From Megaleporinus macrocephalus (lineage: Eukaryota > Chordata > Actinopteri > Characiformes > Anostomidae): 64,000 nucleotides of DNA. Location: NCBI GenBank assembly GCA_021613375.1, contig CM038725.1:7746589-7810588 (forward strand), given 5' to 3'. Positions 22,700 through 34,904 of the stretch are shown here, in pieces (the first letter of the stretch is position 1; each line of letters starts with the position of its first letter). Under the pieces are notes generated by a model that worked only from the letters and a program-made list of their open reading frames with translations, had not been told where the DNA came from and ran no database searches. The translations under genes were made by a program, and so were the position numbers.

Positions 22700-23345
22700 A
22701 ACCTCATCTTTTTCCTGACACAGTTGCGACTCGTGAAGATGAATTATATACGTGTGAGAAATGAAATTAGTTCACATTAGTTTGGCTGTATGTGGCTTTA
22801 ATGATGTCCTGGTGCTTTAAGTGTCTCTAACTGGAGGAGACAGTGTAGACGTTTCTCATTATAGACACTCGGACCAGAAAAGGTGGTAATAGATTCTTGT
22901 CAACAAAAAAAGGAAAGTAAAGGAAATGAAAAGAATGATGTTTTAAAATACAGGTTTAGAAGATTTTGGTGGGATGTGAGGAGAAAAAAAAATGTGTATA
23001 AATAAGATATAAAACAAGATAAGAAGTTATATTGCGTCATGCTACTTTCTGCTAAAAGAAAAGATGAATTTATAAAGATGAATTATTTACGTGTGAGAAT
23101 TTTATTTAAAATGAAATGAATATATCACATTAGTTTGGCTGTATGTGGCTTTATTGATGTCTCTAATAGGAGGACACAGGTTAGACATTTCTCATTATAG
23201 ACACTCGGACCAGAGAAGATTGTAAAGTTTTCTACAAAACTTGTCCACAAGAAGAAAAAGAGAAAAAAATTAATAAAGTTTTAAAATACATTTTTAGATG
23301 ATTTTGATGGAATTTGATGAGACAATAATAAGAAAAAGGTCTAAA

Positions 23346-23420
23346 AATATAATATAATATAATATAATATAATATAATATAATATAATATAATATAATAT
23401 AATATAATATAATATAATAT
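23346..23420. repeat. AATAT pentanucleotide microsatellite
   Basis: About 15 uninterrupted AATAT units. Confidence 0.95.
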
Positions 23421-24116
23421 CTCAATTATACAAATTGTATTTAATCAGGTTATTTTCTGATATCTTTCTTTGTTAGTGACAACACAGATTGAGCACCCCA
23501 CAGTTGCGACTTGTGGAGATGAATTCTATACGTGTGAGAATTGTATTCAAAATGAAATAAATAGATCTCATTGCTTTGACTGTATATGGCTTTAATGATG
23601 TCCTCTTACTTCAAGTGTCTCTAACTGGATGAGATATGTGGTGTACTTTATTGTTTATTATTTCCCCCAATATCTAAATTCTGCAAATAAACAGTAGCTG
23701 TGCATTAAAATGTTTGTTTTCTGTGTATTGAGGAAAAAAAAAATCTTTTCTGATAACCTTATCTTTTTCCAGACACAGTTGCGACTCGTGAAGATGAATT
23801 ATATACGTGTTTAAATGTAAATAAATAGATCACATTATTTCGGCTGTATGTGGCTTTAATGATGTCCTGGTGCTTTAAGTGTCTCTAATAGGAGTTGACA
23901 GGTTAGATGTTTCTCATTATAGACACTCGGAGGTTATAAAGGGAACAAACTTGCCAACAAAAAAAGTTTTAAAATACAGGTTTAGATTATTTGGTGGGAT
24001 TTGACAAGAAAAAGATAAGAAATAAATTATAAGTAAAATATTATATAATAAGACATACTGTATTTATAAAATAGTCATATTTGATTGTTATGTTCTGCTA
24101 AAATCAGACTCTAAGC

Positions 24117-24501
24117 AGAGGAGCAGAGGAGAGGAGGAAGGCAGGACGGAGGGAAGGGTGGACACAAACGCAAGCTTTTCCCAAAAAACACTTAATTAAA
24201 AACATAAACTAACAAAAAAACAAAATACAAGACTAACAGGCGGGAACAGAGACAACCTGGCTGAAAACAGAGATACAATGAACGACAACACGGGGATCAA
24301 ACGAAAGGGATAAATCAACACAGGAAACACAGAACACCTGGGAGCAGGAGGAGCCACAGACTAGGAACAGGTGAGGGGTGGAGACATGGAGAAAACACAT
24401 GACAAGACAACACATGACAAAAACTTAAACAAACGCACATGGCAAACGAGACAGGGGATGTAAACAGTGGCATAGACAGAAAAACAGGGCAGGACGTGAC
24501 A
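24117..24501 (-). mobile_element. LTR-like dispersed repeat D, best copy
   Basis: A ~385-bp insertion in the last unit of the local array: TAGACTCTAA-type sequence lies to the left and ACAACACTGATTAAACACCC resumes unit sequence to the right. Read on the minus strand it begins TGTCACGTCCTGCCCTG. Such a TGTCACG start resembles solo LTRs of fish retrotransposons. Related copies or fragments are at 4.04, 15.56 and 33.53 kb. Confidence 0.6.
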
Positions 24502-24830
24502 GGTAGCGCTACAACACTGATTAAACACCCCACTTTTGCAACTCTTGAAAATTCATTATTTACATGTTTAAAAGTAAATAAATAGATCACATGGCTTTTT
24601 AATTTTTTTTTATATATGTCCTGGTGCTTTAAGTGTCTCTAATAGGAGGAGACTGTTTAGTCATTTCTTATTATAGACACTCGGAGGTTATAAAGAGAAC
24701 AGAAATGAATTAAGTTTTAAATACAGGATTAGATGATTTGATGGGATTTGATGAGACAATAATAATTAAGAAATATCATATAACAAGATGTACTAAAATT
24801 AGAAAAAGATAGTTTTGTGCTGAACTTAGA

Positions 24831-26340
24831 CTCTAAATAAAGATTGCCTCCATTTAAAAGCAACACAACACAGTTATAGTCATAAGCATATGCAAATTTT
24901 TTAGACTTTATTAGTGAACATAGGTTAACATCTTCGTCCACAGGGAACACACTTTTAATGCAGAATCACTAATATGTTGAACACCCCCCCCCCACAAAAA
25001 GGTGGTCTGTGTCAAATTCAACACATAAACAGTAGCTGTGCATTAAAATGTGTGTTTGCTTTAAAGAGTGTGTTACCTTATGGGTATGCCCAAACTTTTG
25101 CACATGCCTTTACATTAGTTTCAGTGAACAGTGGCTGTGAACAACGCGCTGCCTCCAGTCTACACACCAACATGCCAACAGTCTGTCTGACGAAACCCAC
25201 ACTTCACGTATAACCCGTCCCACTGTGGCATGGGGACAGGCATCAGCGCCATCAAGCAACATTCTCAGTGCCAGCAGCAAATCATGATCTCATCCCTGAG
25301 TCCCCTGAGTGGGATCCCCATAACCCCCACTTGTCAGGGCCTTCCTTTCATCCTCTCACATTTGTGCCCTATTTCCCCCTGTCGCTCAGTCCTCAGCACT
25401 CTGAGGGCATCTAGAATGACACAAAGCTGGGGGTGCCTGCATGCTAAAAGGAGTTGTGAAGGGTGGGGGGCTGGGGGTGGTCTTGTTGCACCGTCTCTTC
25501 CCCCACCGTGCCAATGAGATCACATTACCACCTCAGACTGGTCGCCCCTGCAATCCCAGGCCAAGGATTGGGTTTCATAATCTCTCCTGTAATCAGGAAG
25601 AGTTACAGTGAGGAAATCCATCCTGCACATTTGTTTGTGTCACGCTCGTGTCAGAGCGGTTAATTTGCTGTGTCTGGCGTTACCCCGGACCCCGGCGCTT
25701 AGCTCACTCTCCTCCAACGCAAGCACCGGGGCAGGGAATTCACACATGTATCGTATCATTGGCATCGTTACCTCAAAAGCCCACTGGGAGACGTGTTTGG
25801 TTTCAGCTTCTGGTATGAAGCTTATAAAGGGAGTCAGGCCTAGTTTCCAGTGTTGCCTGTTAGGGAGCAGTGCAGCACTAACATTGAACGTTATTTGCAG
25901 TTTCACTTTAAGGCTCAGTGTTGTTCGTTGTGTTCTCATCAATGTTTTCTTACTATTATACAAATATACAAGCTTTACAACCTTTGGGAGTGATTTGATC
26001 CTTACTGCTGGACACCAATCACCGATTTACAGACCAATACATTAGTGCTGCTAGCTAGCATTGGTAATGTAGTGCTCACCTCAGACCTCAGTTCAAGGAA
26101 CCAGATCATATTTGGCTTCATTAAGGATATTATTCAGTAGAAAGTGTCTGTATGTAGAGCAACTCTGTCTTTATTCAGCAAAAAACAGACACCATGAGTT
26201 TCATGGCCTCTTAGCCAACTGGCTAACTTGGTCGTTGTTGTCTATGTAGCTAAGACCTCAAGTCATGTCTGATGCTCCAATGACTGAAGACAGCTGTTGG
26301 TACATGATGGTATATGACAGTATGACAGTTTCTTTTTGCA
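24831..26340. other. Mostly single-copy; possible conserved element at 25120-25860
   Basis: About 25065-25100 has a decayed Tc1-type end (TGCCCAAACTTTTGCAC). The part at 25120-25860 is GC-richer and nonrepetitive. Frames of up to 145 codons exist at 25230-26045 on both strands but overlap each other, lack domains and have no splice-supported structure, so I do not call a gene. Confidence 0.25.
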
Positions 26341-26824
26341 AGTCAAGTCAAGATGTTGCCACAAAGCAGCTTTACAGGAGTTTAAAAGTATGAAAACATG
26401 AAATTACAACATTTTATCAACTGTGAACAAACCAGAGGCGACAGTGGCAAGAACAACTCCCTCAGACTGGAGGAAGAAACCTTGGGAGGAACCAGACTCA
26501 CAAGCAGAGACCCACCCTTCTCTGGTCAAACAGTATTTACAGTTTATTAAACTCCAGCTGAGTCTGAAGGTAAAAGCTTTAGAAGCTGTACAGGTGCTAC
26601 ATCAGGATGATACAGCGATGCAGTCAAGGATGTAGCAAATGGCACGAACAGAGAGGAGAGCTGGTTGGTGCCAGGTGACAGTGGGCCCCTGGTGGTCAGT
26701 CCTTTTACAGTATTCGGCACAACAGGTGGGCGGTTATTACCTCAGAAAAAGAAAAGAGACAGAGTTAGTTCTGGTTTAGGTTAGTATAAAGGATGAGAAG
26801 CATTTCAGAGTGTAGCTGGTGACT
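26341..26824 (+). mobile_element. Dispersed repeat R, copy fused to MITE
   Basis: The repeat has GAGGCGACAGTGGCAAGAAC, GGAGGAAGAAACCTTGGGAG, CTACATCAGGATGATACAGC and CAGGTGGGCGGTTATTACCT. It is a very common type in fish genomes, but I cannot name its class. Its right end passes directly into a reverse-oriented MITE family B at about 26825, the same junction as at 13040. Other copies are at 45.19 and 46.23 kb. Confidence 0.75.
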
Positions 26825-27332
26825 TTTTGGGATTACAGTGAAATGTTCTTGTTTTTAATGGAGTATCTTCTTCCTTAACACAACAATGGACTGACGGGTC
26901 TCTAAAGAAAGTTGTTTCTTTCTGGTCATTTTGAGTCGGTCAGCAAGCCATCAACTGCTGATGCTTCAGATACTAAACTAACCTAGAATGTTGTTCTCCC
27001 TTTTATACTCACTTATTAGTAGAATGTTTTTCAGCTGTGCATCACAATTGAGCAAGAGTGTCCTAACAACCAATTAGCCCAATAACATCCTTAACTTGGA
27101 TTGGCGGCCGTACCAGGAGATTTAGACAGAGGACTGAGAATTACTGATAATAGGACTATATGCAAAATAAGCCTCTATACAAAAATAGACTTTAATACAA
27201 ACATTTTTATTCTTTAAAAATCATCTGATACACTTACATTAATTGTGAAATGAACAATATTGTTTGTGAATTGCATGAAAATGGCATAAAATGAAATTCT
27301 AAAGTGATCCTAAACTTTTGAGCGGTAGTGTA
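26825..27332 (-). mobile_element. MITE family B, copy 3, joined to repeat R
   Basis: Reverse-oriented copy with an intact outer terminus (CTAAACTTTTGAGCGGTAGT). The inner terminus is missing, replaced by repeat R. Confidence 0.85.
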
Positions 27333-28084
27333 TACTGATACCATTTCAACATCAGTGTAGTACCGGTGATTGTGATACCAGTATATATACCAGTAACTAT
27401 ATCTACACTTGATGCATGTGTGCCAGTAGATCGAACTCAACAGTGACATCAGCAGTGTGAAAAGACAAACAGCAGTAAAAATGCTCATGACAAAATCTGC
27501 AGCGGCAGTATTTTCATGGGAAAAACATGCCGACCTGAATTATGTGTGGTCACTTACAGTCTGAGTTGATGTTAGATCAGATTGTTAGTAAGGAAGCAGT
27601 AGGGCTTTTAGTGCAACGATAGCCTTTAGCTTTGTTTTAGTCTTTAGCTTTGCAGATAGCCTTTAGCTTGGGCTACTGCCGCCCACTGTTTCAACCGAGC
27701 CGGAAAAGTCACTACTACTGCAGCAACTCCTAAAACTACCTTCGTCTATCTGTGTTATTGTGGGCTGTAAGTCGTTCTAGATAAGAGCATCTAGATGTCA
27801 TTGTCATTAATGCTAAAAGCCTTAAAGGTTTTGAACTCAGAAAATGTGTGATCATTTCTGATTCATGCTATGTTGTGGGGTGGAAGGGGCAGGTGAAACA
27901 TGATTGGTTAATATTGTTTTTCTTCATTTGCTGGTGCAAATTGAAAATCAAATATCAAAATATATTTTATAGGCCATGACACTTCAGTGGAAGATTACAG
28001 GAAGAGGAGAATTTAGTCTTTTAAACAACATATCTTCTCCATTTTCAATTATTTTTTTATTTTGATGATCGTTTGGACAGGACA
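27333..28084. other. Noncoding stretch without recognised features
   Basis: No repeat matches elsewhere in the window and no convincing frame. Confidence 0.4.
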
Positions 28085-28240
28085 GCTGCCGTTGACATTG
28101 TGTGAAAAATTCATGATGAATGGACCAATGGAAATGCTCCAAAGATCAATTGGAAAAAAAATCTGGTTCCATTGACTTACATTGAAGGTAGAGACAGTTT
28201 TTGTCCTTTCCTGTAAACTTACTATTTTGAGAATATATAA
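28085..28240 (+). repeat. Dispersed repeat C, copy 3
   Basis: Contains TTCATGATGAATGGACCAAT and TTCCATTGACTTACATTGAA; matches the copies at 0.33 and 6.43 kb. Confidence 0.55.
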
Positions 28241-28979
28241 GTTTAATATAAACATGGAAATAAACTCAGTTGACTTGAATAAGTAGAATGCCCATCACTG
28301 TAGTATGTCTAGTGCCAATTCTGAACTCCGTAGCCACTCTATATCTCCTGCATCTTCTCAGTGCTTAGTTTGAACTGCTAGTTTCATAATTCCACTGTTT
28401 GGTGAGACCCAGAGAGACAGTCTTGGTCCTCTTAGTGTTCCGTCCTCCGTCTCTTTGTGAGATTCTCCTGTTAAAAGTGTTTTACAAGTGAAATTGAACG
28501 GAACTGACGCACGCTGGCTCAGCTGGGCTGCTGTTCCCTGATGTTGTGCAACAGTTACGCACAGCGCTATTGTTAAGTTGTTCTAAAGGCCACAGCTGCA
28601 TTATCCCATAGGCTGCTTCCTGCCTCACTTCTGCCTGTGCCAGCTTATATTACCTCCAGACAGTTTCCCAATGCAGAGCACAGCATATGCTTTACTCACA
28701 CACAGCTCTTTTATATTCAGCATAGAGTTTATTCTCTACTCGTTCCCTGCAGTCCTGCTGGCCCAGGGGCCTCCATTCAGACCAGCATTAGGCCAGATTC
28801 TTAGGAATAGAGCTCATGTTATTCCTCACAAACGTAATTACTTCTTTTGAAAGAGTAAAAGCATACATTTGGAAAATATATTATAAAAAAAAAATATGGC
28901 TTAAATGTCCTCCAAGGTAGTCTGGCAGACCTGAGAACCATTTCTACATATCTCATTATGGACACTCAGCGAAGTATAC
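28241..28979. other. Noncoding stretch without recognised features
   Basis: Single-copy within this window; nothing identifiable. Confidence 0.4.
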
Positions 28980-29099
28980 AGAAAACCAGATGGATGTCCT
29001 TCCACTGTCTCGCGTCTCTGGCCTCCTCAATTTAAAACTCTGATGCCTACAAAGCCAAGAACTGACCAGATCGTCTTTACCTTATGAGAATTTTCTGAA

Positions 29100-29251
29100 G
29101 TCGATCTTCAAGTACAAGCTTGGCTGTACTCGCCATCCCTCAATGCATGGAAGACAAGCAACAAGACTCTTCTTCAAGACTACAGTGGAATAAAACAGCA
29201 GACTGTCTCACAGTCTTCAAAAACAGACTGAAGACCTCAGTCTCTCTGTAA
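29100..29251 (+). pseudogene. LINE ORF2 C-terminal remnant
   Basis: The plus strand encodes WNKTADCLTVFKNRLKTSVS followed by leucine and a stop at 29249-29251. The pattern Trp-Asn, then Phe-Lys-x-Arg-Leu-Lys-Thr near the end is typical of the C-terminus of CR1/L2/Rex1-like LINE ORF2 proteins. Upstream frames are broken. A related end is found on the minus strand at about 55.87-55.96 kb. Confidence 0.65.
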
Positions 29252-29600
29252 AGCACTTATCTACTGTATTATTGTGCTTATGAGTTATATTGCGTAGGTA
29301 GGAACACTAGCTGGGTATTACACGTATACTGTATGTAACCCTGTATGTTATTCTCCTCGCTGTAGGCTTTTCAGTCATGCTAGGTATTTCTAGATATCAC
29401 ACTTGTACTGTATCTGACCCTGTATTTTATTATCTACTCTATAGGTATCAGCACTGGCCATTGTTTCTGGTAGTGTTTGAGCTGAAGGGTAGCTTGTACT
29501 TAAACCTGTACTATACATACTCTGACCAAACACATTGAACTAATGTGAGTCACTCTGGATAAGAGCATCTCCTAAATGTCCTAAATGTAAATGTATATGT
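29252..29600 (+). mobile_element. LINE 3' untranslated end
   Basis: Continues from the ORF2 stop to CTGGATAAGAGCATCTCCTA and an AAATGTAAATG-type tail. Matching sequence is at 29.65-30.42, 55.35-55.80 (minus) and 56.06-56.30 kb. The 5' part of the LINE is missing. Confidence 0.7.
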
Positions 29601-29606
29601 AAGACA

Positions 29607-29646
29607 ATGAACCTCCAACTGCTTCCCGGGTGCTGTGGATAGGACT
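29607..29646 (+). mobile_element. SINE-like fragment
   Basis: A short piece with CTTCCCGGGTGCTGTGGATA, the inner part of the SINE-like repeat at 47.94-48.17 kb; duplicated at 30.42 kb together with the LINE end. Confidence 0.5.
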
Positions 29647-30421
29647 AAGTCATATTGCATAGGTAGGAACACTGGCTGGGTATTACATGTATAATGTATG
29701 TAACTCTGTATGTTATTCTCTTCTCTGTAGGCTTTTCAGTTATGCTAGGTATTTCTAGATATCACACTTGCATGGCTGGGTTACTGACCGGGCCAGTGCC
29801 CAGGGGCCCTTGAGGTCAGGGGGCCCCAGCCCAAAACATTTTGCGATGCCTATCAACATTTATGATACAATATATTTTTATTTCCGAGGGCCCTCCATTT
29901 TAAGGATCCTCTGACTTTTAGGGACTTTGACCCCAGGACCTCTTGGGGGCCCTAGCCATGCTTTTGGGCCCTAGCCATGCTTTTGGGGGCCGTAGCCATG
30001 CTTTTGGGCCCCTCATGAAAATGGACAAGGTGTTGTGGCACTGCTCTGACTTCGACTTCTGGCTATTAGGGGTCCTAGGAAAGAGGGGGGCATAATTTTA
30101 GAGAGCGCTGGTTAAGAGAGCTCTTACCAGGGGGCCCTAGAGAAGAGCAGGGCATACCATTAGAGGGCCCTGGATCATGAGGAGCACAGGTTGGGCCCAG
30201 ACTATCCATAATCCGTCCTTGCGCACTTGTACTGTATCTGACCCTGTATTTTATTATCTACTCTATAGGTATCAGCACTGGCTCTTGTTTCTGGTAGTGT
30301 TTGAGCTGAAGGGTAGTTTGTACTAGCTAGAGATACATAGATACCGAACACAGAGAACTAATGTGAGTCACTCTGGATAGGAGCGTCTCCTAAATGCCCT
30401 AAATGTAAGACTTGTAAGACT
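29647..30421 (+). repeat. Tandem second copy of the LINE 3' end, carrying an insertion
   Basis: Resumes at TATTGCATAGGTAGGAACAC and follows 29288-29600 closely, except for element E inserted at 29771-30223. The first copy is the empty site, which fixes the boundaries of the insertion. Confidence 0.85.
29771..30223 (+). mobile_element. GC-rich dispersed element E, copy 2, with target duplication
   Basis: A 453-bp insertion between two copies of CACTTG (29765-29770 and 30224-30229), absent from the duplicate copy of the target. It starts CATGGCTGGGTTACTGACC, holds three units of GGGGCCCTAGCCATGCTTTT and ends GACTATCCATAATCCGTCC. No terminal inverted repeat or coding frame. Copy 1 (7916-8632) has more internal units. 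Confidence 0.85.
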
Positions 30422-30560
30422 CCAACTACTTCCTGGGTGCTGTGGATAGGACTTCCCACTGCCTTAAGCAAGTGTGTTCACTGCCTCCTAGCATGTGTGT
30501 GTGTTCACTAGTGTGAGTGTTTGAGTGCACGGATGGGTCAAACGCGAAGGTCAAATTCCT
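30422..30560 (+). mobile_element. SINE-like repeat, decayed
   Basis: Carries CTTCCTGGGTGCTGTGGATA, GCAAGTGTGTTCACTGCC and TGCACGGATGGGTCAAACGC in the order of the SINE-like repeat at 47.94-48.17 kb. The tRNA-type head is not visible. Confidence 0.6.
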
Positions 30561-32295
30561 CTGTGTGCAAAACCTATAATTCTTTAATAAAACATCATGC
30601 TGTGTCATACTGGAACATCATTCCAGTGGCATCTGGCTTGTCTAGCCCAGTCCCATTGTTTGACTTGGTCCCTGTAGATTAGCCTTAAGTTTAATTTCAC
30701 ATATCAGTCTTGCTTCACAGACAACCAGCTCGATAATGTCATGTCAAGTTTTCCACCAGAGAACTGGTAGTGCCGGTGGTAGCAGAGTTCTGACGCTTGT
30801 GGTCTACACCAAAATGTGTCTAGTATTAACATGTTTGTCCTTAAGTTGTCAGAAGACATCCTCCCCCTGCAAATCCACAAGCAGGCCTACTGATGACTTC
30901 CTGCTGGAAGTCCGTGAGGGATTCTTGTTCTTGACTCTGGAGATGACCCCAAACCAGAAACCTCAGCTTTCATTCCTCTGCCCGTGAAATATGCTCTGTG
31001 GCTTTGAAACGCTCTCCAGTGGATCGTGAATTGGCTAGTTGTCATGTCGCAGGCGTCCGCCTCCCTTCGGTATCTGTTCCTTCGGTCTCTCGGCCCAAGG
31101 CAGCTTTTCTATTTGCAGTGTTCATTTTTATTGGTTGAGGGAGTCCAACGTTTTTTCTTTGCCTGCTGCTGGTAATGCTTCACATAGAAACACCAGAGGG
31201 ATGTTTTATTCTCTCTCTCGCAGGAAAAACAGCATCAAATAGAGATATTTTAGACCATTTTAGACCAAATTAGAGTAAATAACAAAAACATGGGATTAAT
31301 ACATATAAGCTATCTATCCATCCATCCATTATCTTTCCCTTTATCCTGCTAGTTGGGGTCAAGCTATTTATCCCTCCTATCAACTCTAAATGGATATTTC
31401 ATTGGGATTTAACTTTGATGGAAACTTTTTTGTTGTGCATACAGGCTTGTGTTAAAGAGTCTTCTATGGCTTTTTCTTATCTCTGAATATCAAAACAAAT
31501 GGAGAAAAAGTCTACTGGGCCTACTCAGACCAGCCCATACAGAAAATAAATGTAATTAGTGACGATAGGGAGGTCAGTTGGCACAGTTTTCACTCTCTCA
31601 ACATGGCAATCAAATAAGATTTCTGAATCCATTAAATGTTACGAATGTTTTAATGACTATAGAATGAGCTTGTAGTGAAGAGTGATGGACAAAGCTACTA
31701 CTGTACTACAAACAACTACTGTACGTTTATTGTTAATAACTTTTATTGACTTTTCATACAATTAACATTCGCTGCATACCAATAAAATGTGGGGGAGATT
31801 GTATATGCAAATAACTGTCACGGTTCCAGTAAGGGGGTGGACCTACGCGTAGGGAGGAAACCAGTTTGCGTGTAAAAACCAGTTTTGCTAGCACACAGTC
31901 AGGTTTTATTATTTATTTAATTATTTATTTTGTAAATGGGACCCGTACGCCAGATGACGTGCTTGTGGTGACTGGTTCAGGTTGGGACGTGAACGGTGAC
32001 CATGGTATTGGAAAACTAACGCTGATTTTCTCCTGAGTTTATCAGATTTAATCATTCAGATGTAATAGAGTAGTAATAATAGTGTAATAAATAAGGTATA
32101 ACTTCTTGTTGGGCACTGTGGTGCCTTTAAGCAGTGTCAGTAAACCGGGTCTTCACTGTCCTCCCAGTGCTTTACCTTTCCACCAACACAGAGGAGACGA
32201 GGTTGGAAGACGGATATCACTGTCTAGATGTGTTTACGTATTGAATTTTTTGAGGAGGCGCTGCTCAGGAACTCAGACGACGTTTATACGACTGG
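30561..32295. other. Mostly single-copy; LINE fragment at 31313-31370
   Basis: A short CATCCATCCATTATCT fragment resembles the start of the LINE segment at 432. The part at 30880-31230 is GC-balanced and could be conserved; frames there lack domains. The rest is AT-rich with nothing recognisable. Confidence 0.3.
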
Positions 32296-32640
32296 ATGTG
32301 GAGAAACAGGATGGATCAGAATGTAAGTGCCACCTTGGAATGCATTAATAACAATCAGAACAAAATGATAAATACTTCAGGGCTTGGAAGTGTATTCAAA
32401 GATAGAAATATGGCTGCTAACAATCATACAAGACCTGGTAGACCACTAAAACTGCCCCCATCTGAAAAACCCAGGAGAAAATCTAGCTCCACTCCTGCAT
32501 CAGAGCTGAAACCATCCCTGAGTGCTTCTGTCTATCCTTCCTCTGTGAGAAGACGGTGGGCCTGAAGGGGTGTTTATCTGTCAAGGAGCCATTACTGAGA
32601 AAAGAAAACAGAGTAAAAGTGGCTGCTGGTGTTGTCAGAA
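32296..32640 (+). pseudogene. Tc1-like transposase N-terminal remnant (lineage 2)
   Basis: The plus strand reads RPGRPLKLPPSEKP, like the Gly-Arg-Pro linker after the paired-type DNA-binding domain of Tc1 transposases, followed by GTGTTTATCTGTCAAGGAGC in a new frame. Its partner fragment at 35.51 kb repeats the latter motif and carries the C-terminal part. Stops and frameshifts rule out activity. Confidence 0.6.
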
Positions 32641-32704
32641 GAATGCACCACCTTGGAACGCATTAATAACTAAAGAAGTGCATTTCCTGAAGGAAACACA
32701 GGAG

Positions 32705-33520
32705 GGTTGCGCAGTTTAAGCAGTGTGAGGAATGAGGGATGAATAAACGACAAGTAGAGGAGTGTGGGTCTGTGTGCTTGGGGATCTGCCCCAAGTGAGT
32801 ACATGCAATTTGGAGGCTGTAGGTTTAACAGTAGCCATGATATTTGGCTGCACTTGAAAATGAATAGGACACAATGGGGGGAAAAAGAGGGATGGGAAAA
32901 ACTTTTCCATCCTATTCAATCTCTATGGGAAAAAGTTCCTATCTGGAATCCCTGGATCCAATCAAAAAGCTGCATACAAGCCCAAATCAAACAATCAGAC
33001 CAGTCGATCAGGAGTTGGAAGGGAGTTCATATCTGGAAAACTGAGGGACGAGTTACAGACGAAGGTCTGGCAGAAAAATAAAAATAAAATAAATAAAATA
33101 ATTAGAGAAGTGCACTTTCTGAAGAAAACACAGCTGGGTTGCGCAGTTTAAGCAGTGTGAGGAATGAGGGGTGAATAAACAACAAATAGAGGAGTATGGG
33201 TCAGTGTGCTTGGGGATCTGCTCTGAGTGAGTACAGTCAGTTTGGAGGCTGGGTTTGGCCGAAAATGAATGGGACTCTATGGGGAAAAAGAGGGATGGGG
33301 GAAAAACGACAAACAGACAAGTGTGGGTCAAATCAACACTGCGGTCATGGTCAGGGGTCTACCCTGAGCAAAATGGTGTCTGTCGGTCTAGCAGAAGTTC
33401 AGTAGATTGTCATGTACTTTTCCATCCTATTCATTCTCTATGGGAAAAAAAATATTATTATATAGAATCCGTGTCTCCAATCAAAAAGCTGCATAAAAGC
33501 CCAAATCACACATTAAGACT
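32705..33520 (+). repeat. Local direct repeat, two copies
   Basis: Blocks at about 32705-33010 and 33130-33520 share GCGCAGTTTAAGCAGTGTGA, TGCTTGGGGATCTGC, a GAAAAAGAGGGATGGG stretch and AATCAAAAAGCTGCATA. A third copy lies inverted at 34.9-35.48 kb. Confidence 0.75.
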
Positions 33521-33525
33521 AGACT

Positions 33526-33925
33526 GTCACGCTCCTCCCTGTTTCCTTACTTTCGTCCTGTCATTTATCTCATCCTAGCCTGTCACGCCCTGCCCGTCCT
33601 CTCCTGTCTAAGTCCTTGTTTACGTCCTGTCTTTCCCAAGTGCTTGTGTTTTGGTCATGTGCTCCCTCACCTGTTTCCCATCTCCCGCCCCACCTACTGT
33701 TCTTAGGAGTTTCTTGTTCCCTCTCGTTAAAGTGTGTGAATATATATCCTCTGTTTTCCTCCCTTGTAGTTCTTTTTGTGTGGATATGCTCGGTGTTTTT
33801 GATGTTCCCACTTAGTCCATGTTCCTGTCTCATTTATAGTTAATGTTAATTCATGTACTTCGTGTTTTTGCTTTCTTTTTGTTTGTTAATTAAAAGTATT
33901 TTGTTTAAAGCCAATCTGGAGTTGG
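33526..33925 (+). mobile_element. LTR-like dispersed repeat D, opposite-strand copy
   Basis: Begins TGTCACGCTCCTCCCTG and has a second TGTCACGCCCTGCCCGTCC at about 33581, then C/T-rich sequence ending in AATTAAAAGT. This is the minus-strand view of the repeat at 24.1-24.5 kb, moderately diverged. The frames here on both strands are incidental. Confidence 0.55.
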
Positions 33926-34430
33926 ATAGACAATCTGGAGTTGAATCTGTGTTGATATCTGCAGGATAAGTTACGTGGCGAAGATCTGGTAGAAAGCAGA
34001 AAACTGAATAATGATATAGTAACTCTGTATATAACCATAATAATCAGAACAAAATGAGCTATAATAGACAGTAATGGCACAAATTGGCCTGAAATGTTAA
34101 CACACTTTGTCGTAATACAGCTTGGCAAAAAGATTTTTACTACATCCCAAAAAGTTGAGGTTCTGCTGAGGAGAACGCTGGACGGAATAGCGGATCCGAT
34201 GAATTAGAAGCTCGTAATTTTGCTGCCCCTTTTTTTTCCAGAAGATGCAGGAGAAAAACATTGGACTGCCTGAAGTGAACTCTAATTAGTTACACCAGTT
34301 GTTTCCCCAGTGAATTCCCAGCATAAAGACAAGCCTGTGTAATCCAGGATGGCTCAGACCAAAGATTTCTAATTCCTCTGAGTCCCTGTTTCCCACTGAC
34401 GATTCAGAAAGGACACAGTGTCATTATTGT
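33926..34430. other. Noncoding stretch without recognised features
   Basis: A short AATCAGAACAAAATGA motif is shared with 32.35 kb; otherwise nothing seen. Confidence 0.35.
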
Positions 34431-34448
34431 GCGCTCTCTCTCTCTCTG

Positions 34449-34502
<54 letters not shown>

Positions 34503-34511
34503 ACTCTCTCG
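34431..34511. repeat. CT microsatellite
   Basis: Interrupted CT run with G interruptions. Confidence 0.95.
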
Positions 34512-34659
34512 CTCTCCTTCTCCAGTGGGAGGGTGGACAATAGGTCATTCATGCTGGCTTGTCATCCCTGAGTGATATGAAGGTACGGGGGATGCCTCTG
34601 GGAATCTGATGGGCAAATCTAATGCATGGAGCTGGGACAACAGCCTTCTTTCCAACTGC

Positions 34660-34780
34660 CTCATATCATATCATATCATATCATATCATATCATATCATA
34701 TCATATCATATCATATCATATCATATCATATCATACCACACCACATCATTAACCATACCATACCATATCATACCATACCA
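34660..34780. repeat. TCATA pentanucleotide microsatellite
   Basis: About 15 TCATA units, then decayed ACCAT/ACCAC units to about 34780. Confidence 0.95.
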
Positions 34781-34904
34781 GCTTATAAACAGAGTATAGC
34801 TAATAGCTAGTATAGTTCATATAGCACATAATCACAACTATATTGTTATTTGTTTTTTGCTTCCTGACAGCTCTTCTGCCCGTTGCACTGATTCCGAAAA
34901 CAAC

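Larger units (their letters stand above)
22700..24830. repeat. Degenerate tandem array of five ~250-400-bp units
   Basis: The repeated block has ACAGTTGCGACTCGTGAAGA, ATTATATACGTGTGAGAA, GATGTCCTGGTGCTTTAAGT, GTCTCTAA and CATTATAGACACTCGGA in constant order. Units start near 22.71, 23.07, 23.50, 23.76 and 24.53 kb and differ by point changes and deletions. The array is interrupted by an AATAT repeat (23346-23420) and by repeat D (24117-24501). No coding frame. I know no family for the unit. Confidence 0.85.

Noticed and set aside
25608..26045. 145-codon plus-strand frame
   Set aside because: Longest frame outside repeats, but it has no recognisable domain, is overlapped by an open minus-strand frame and has no splice or promoter support.
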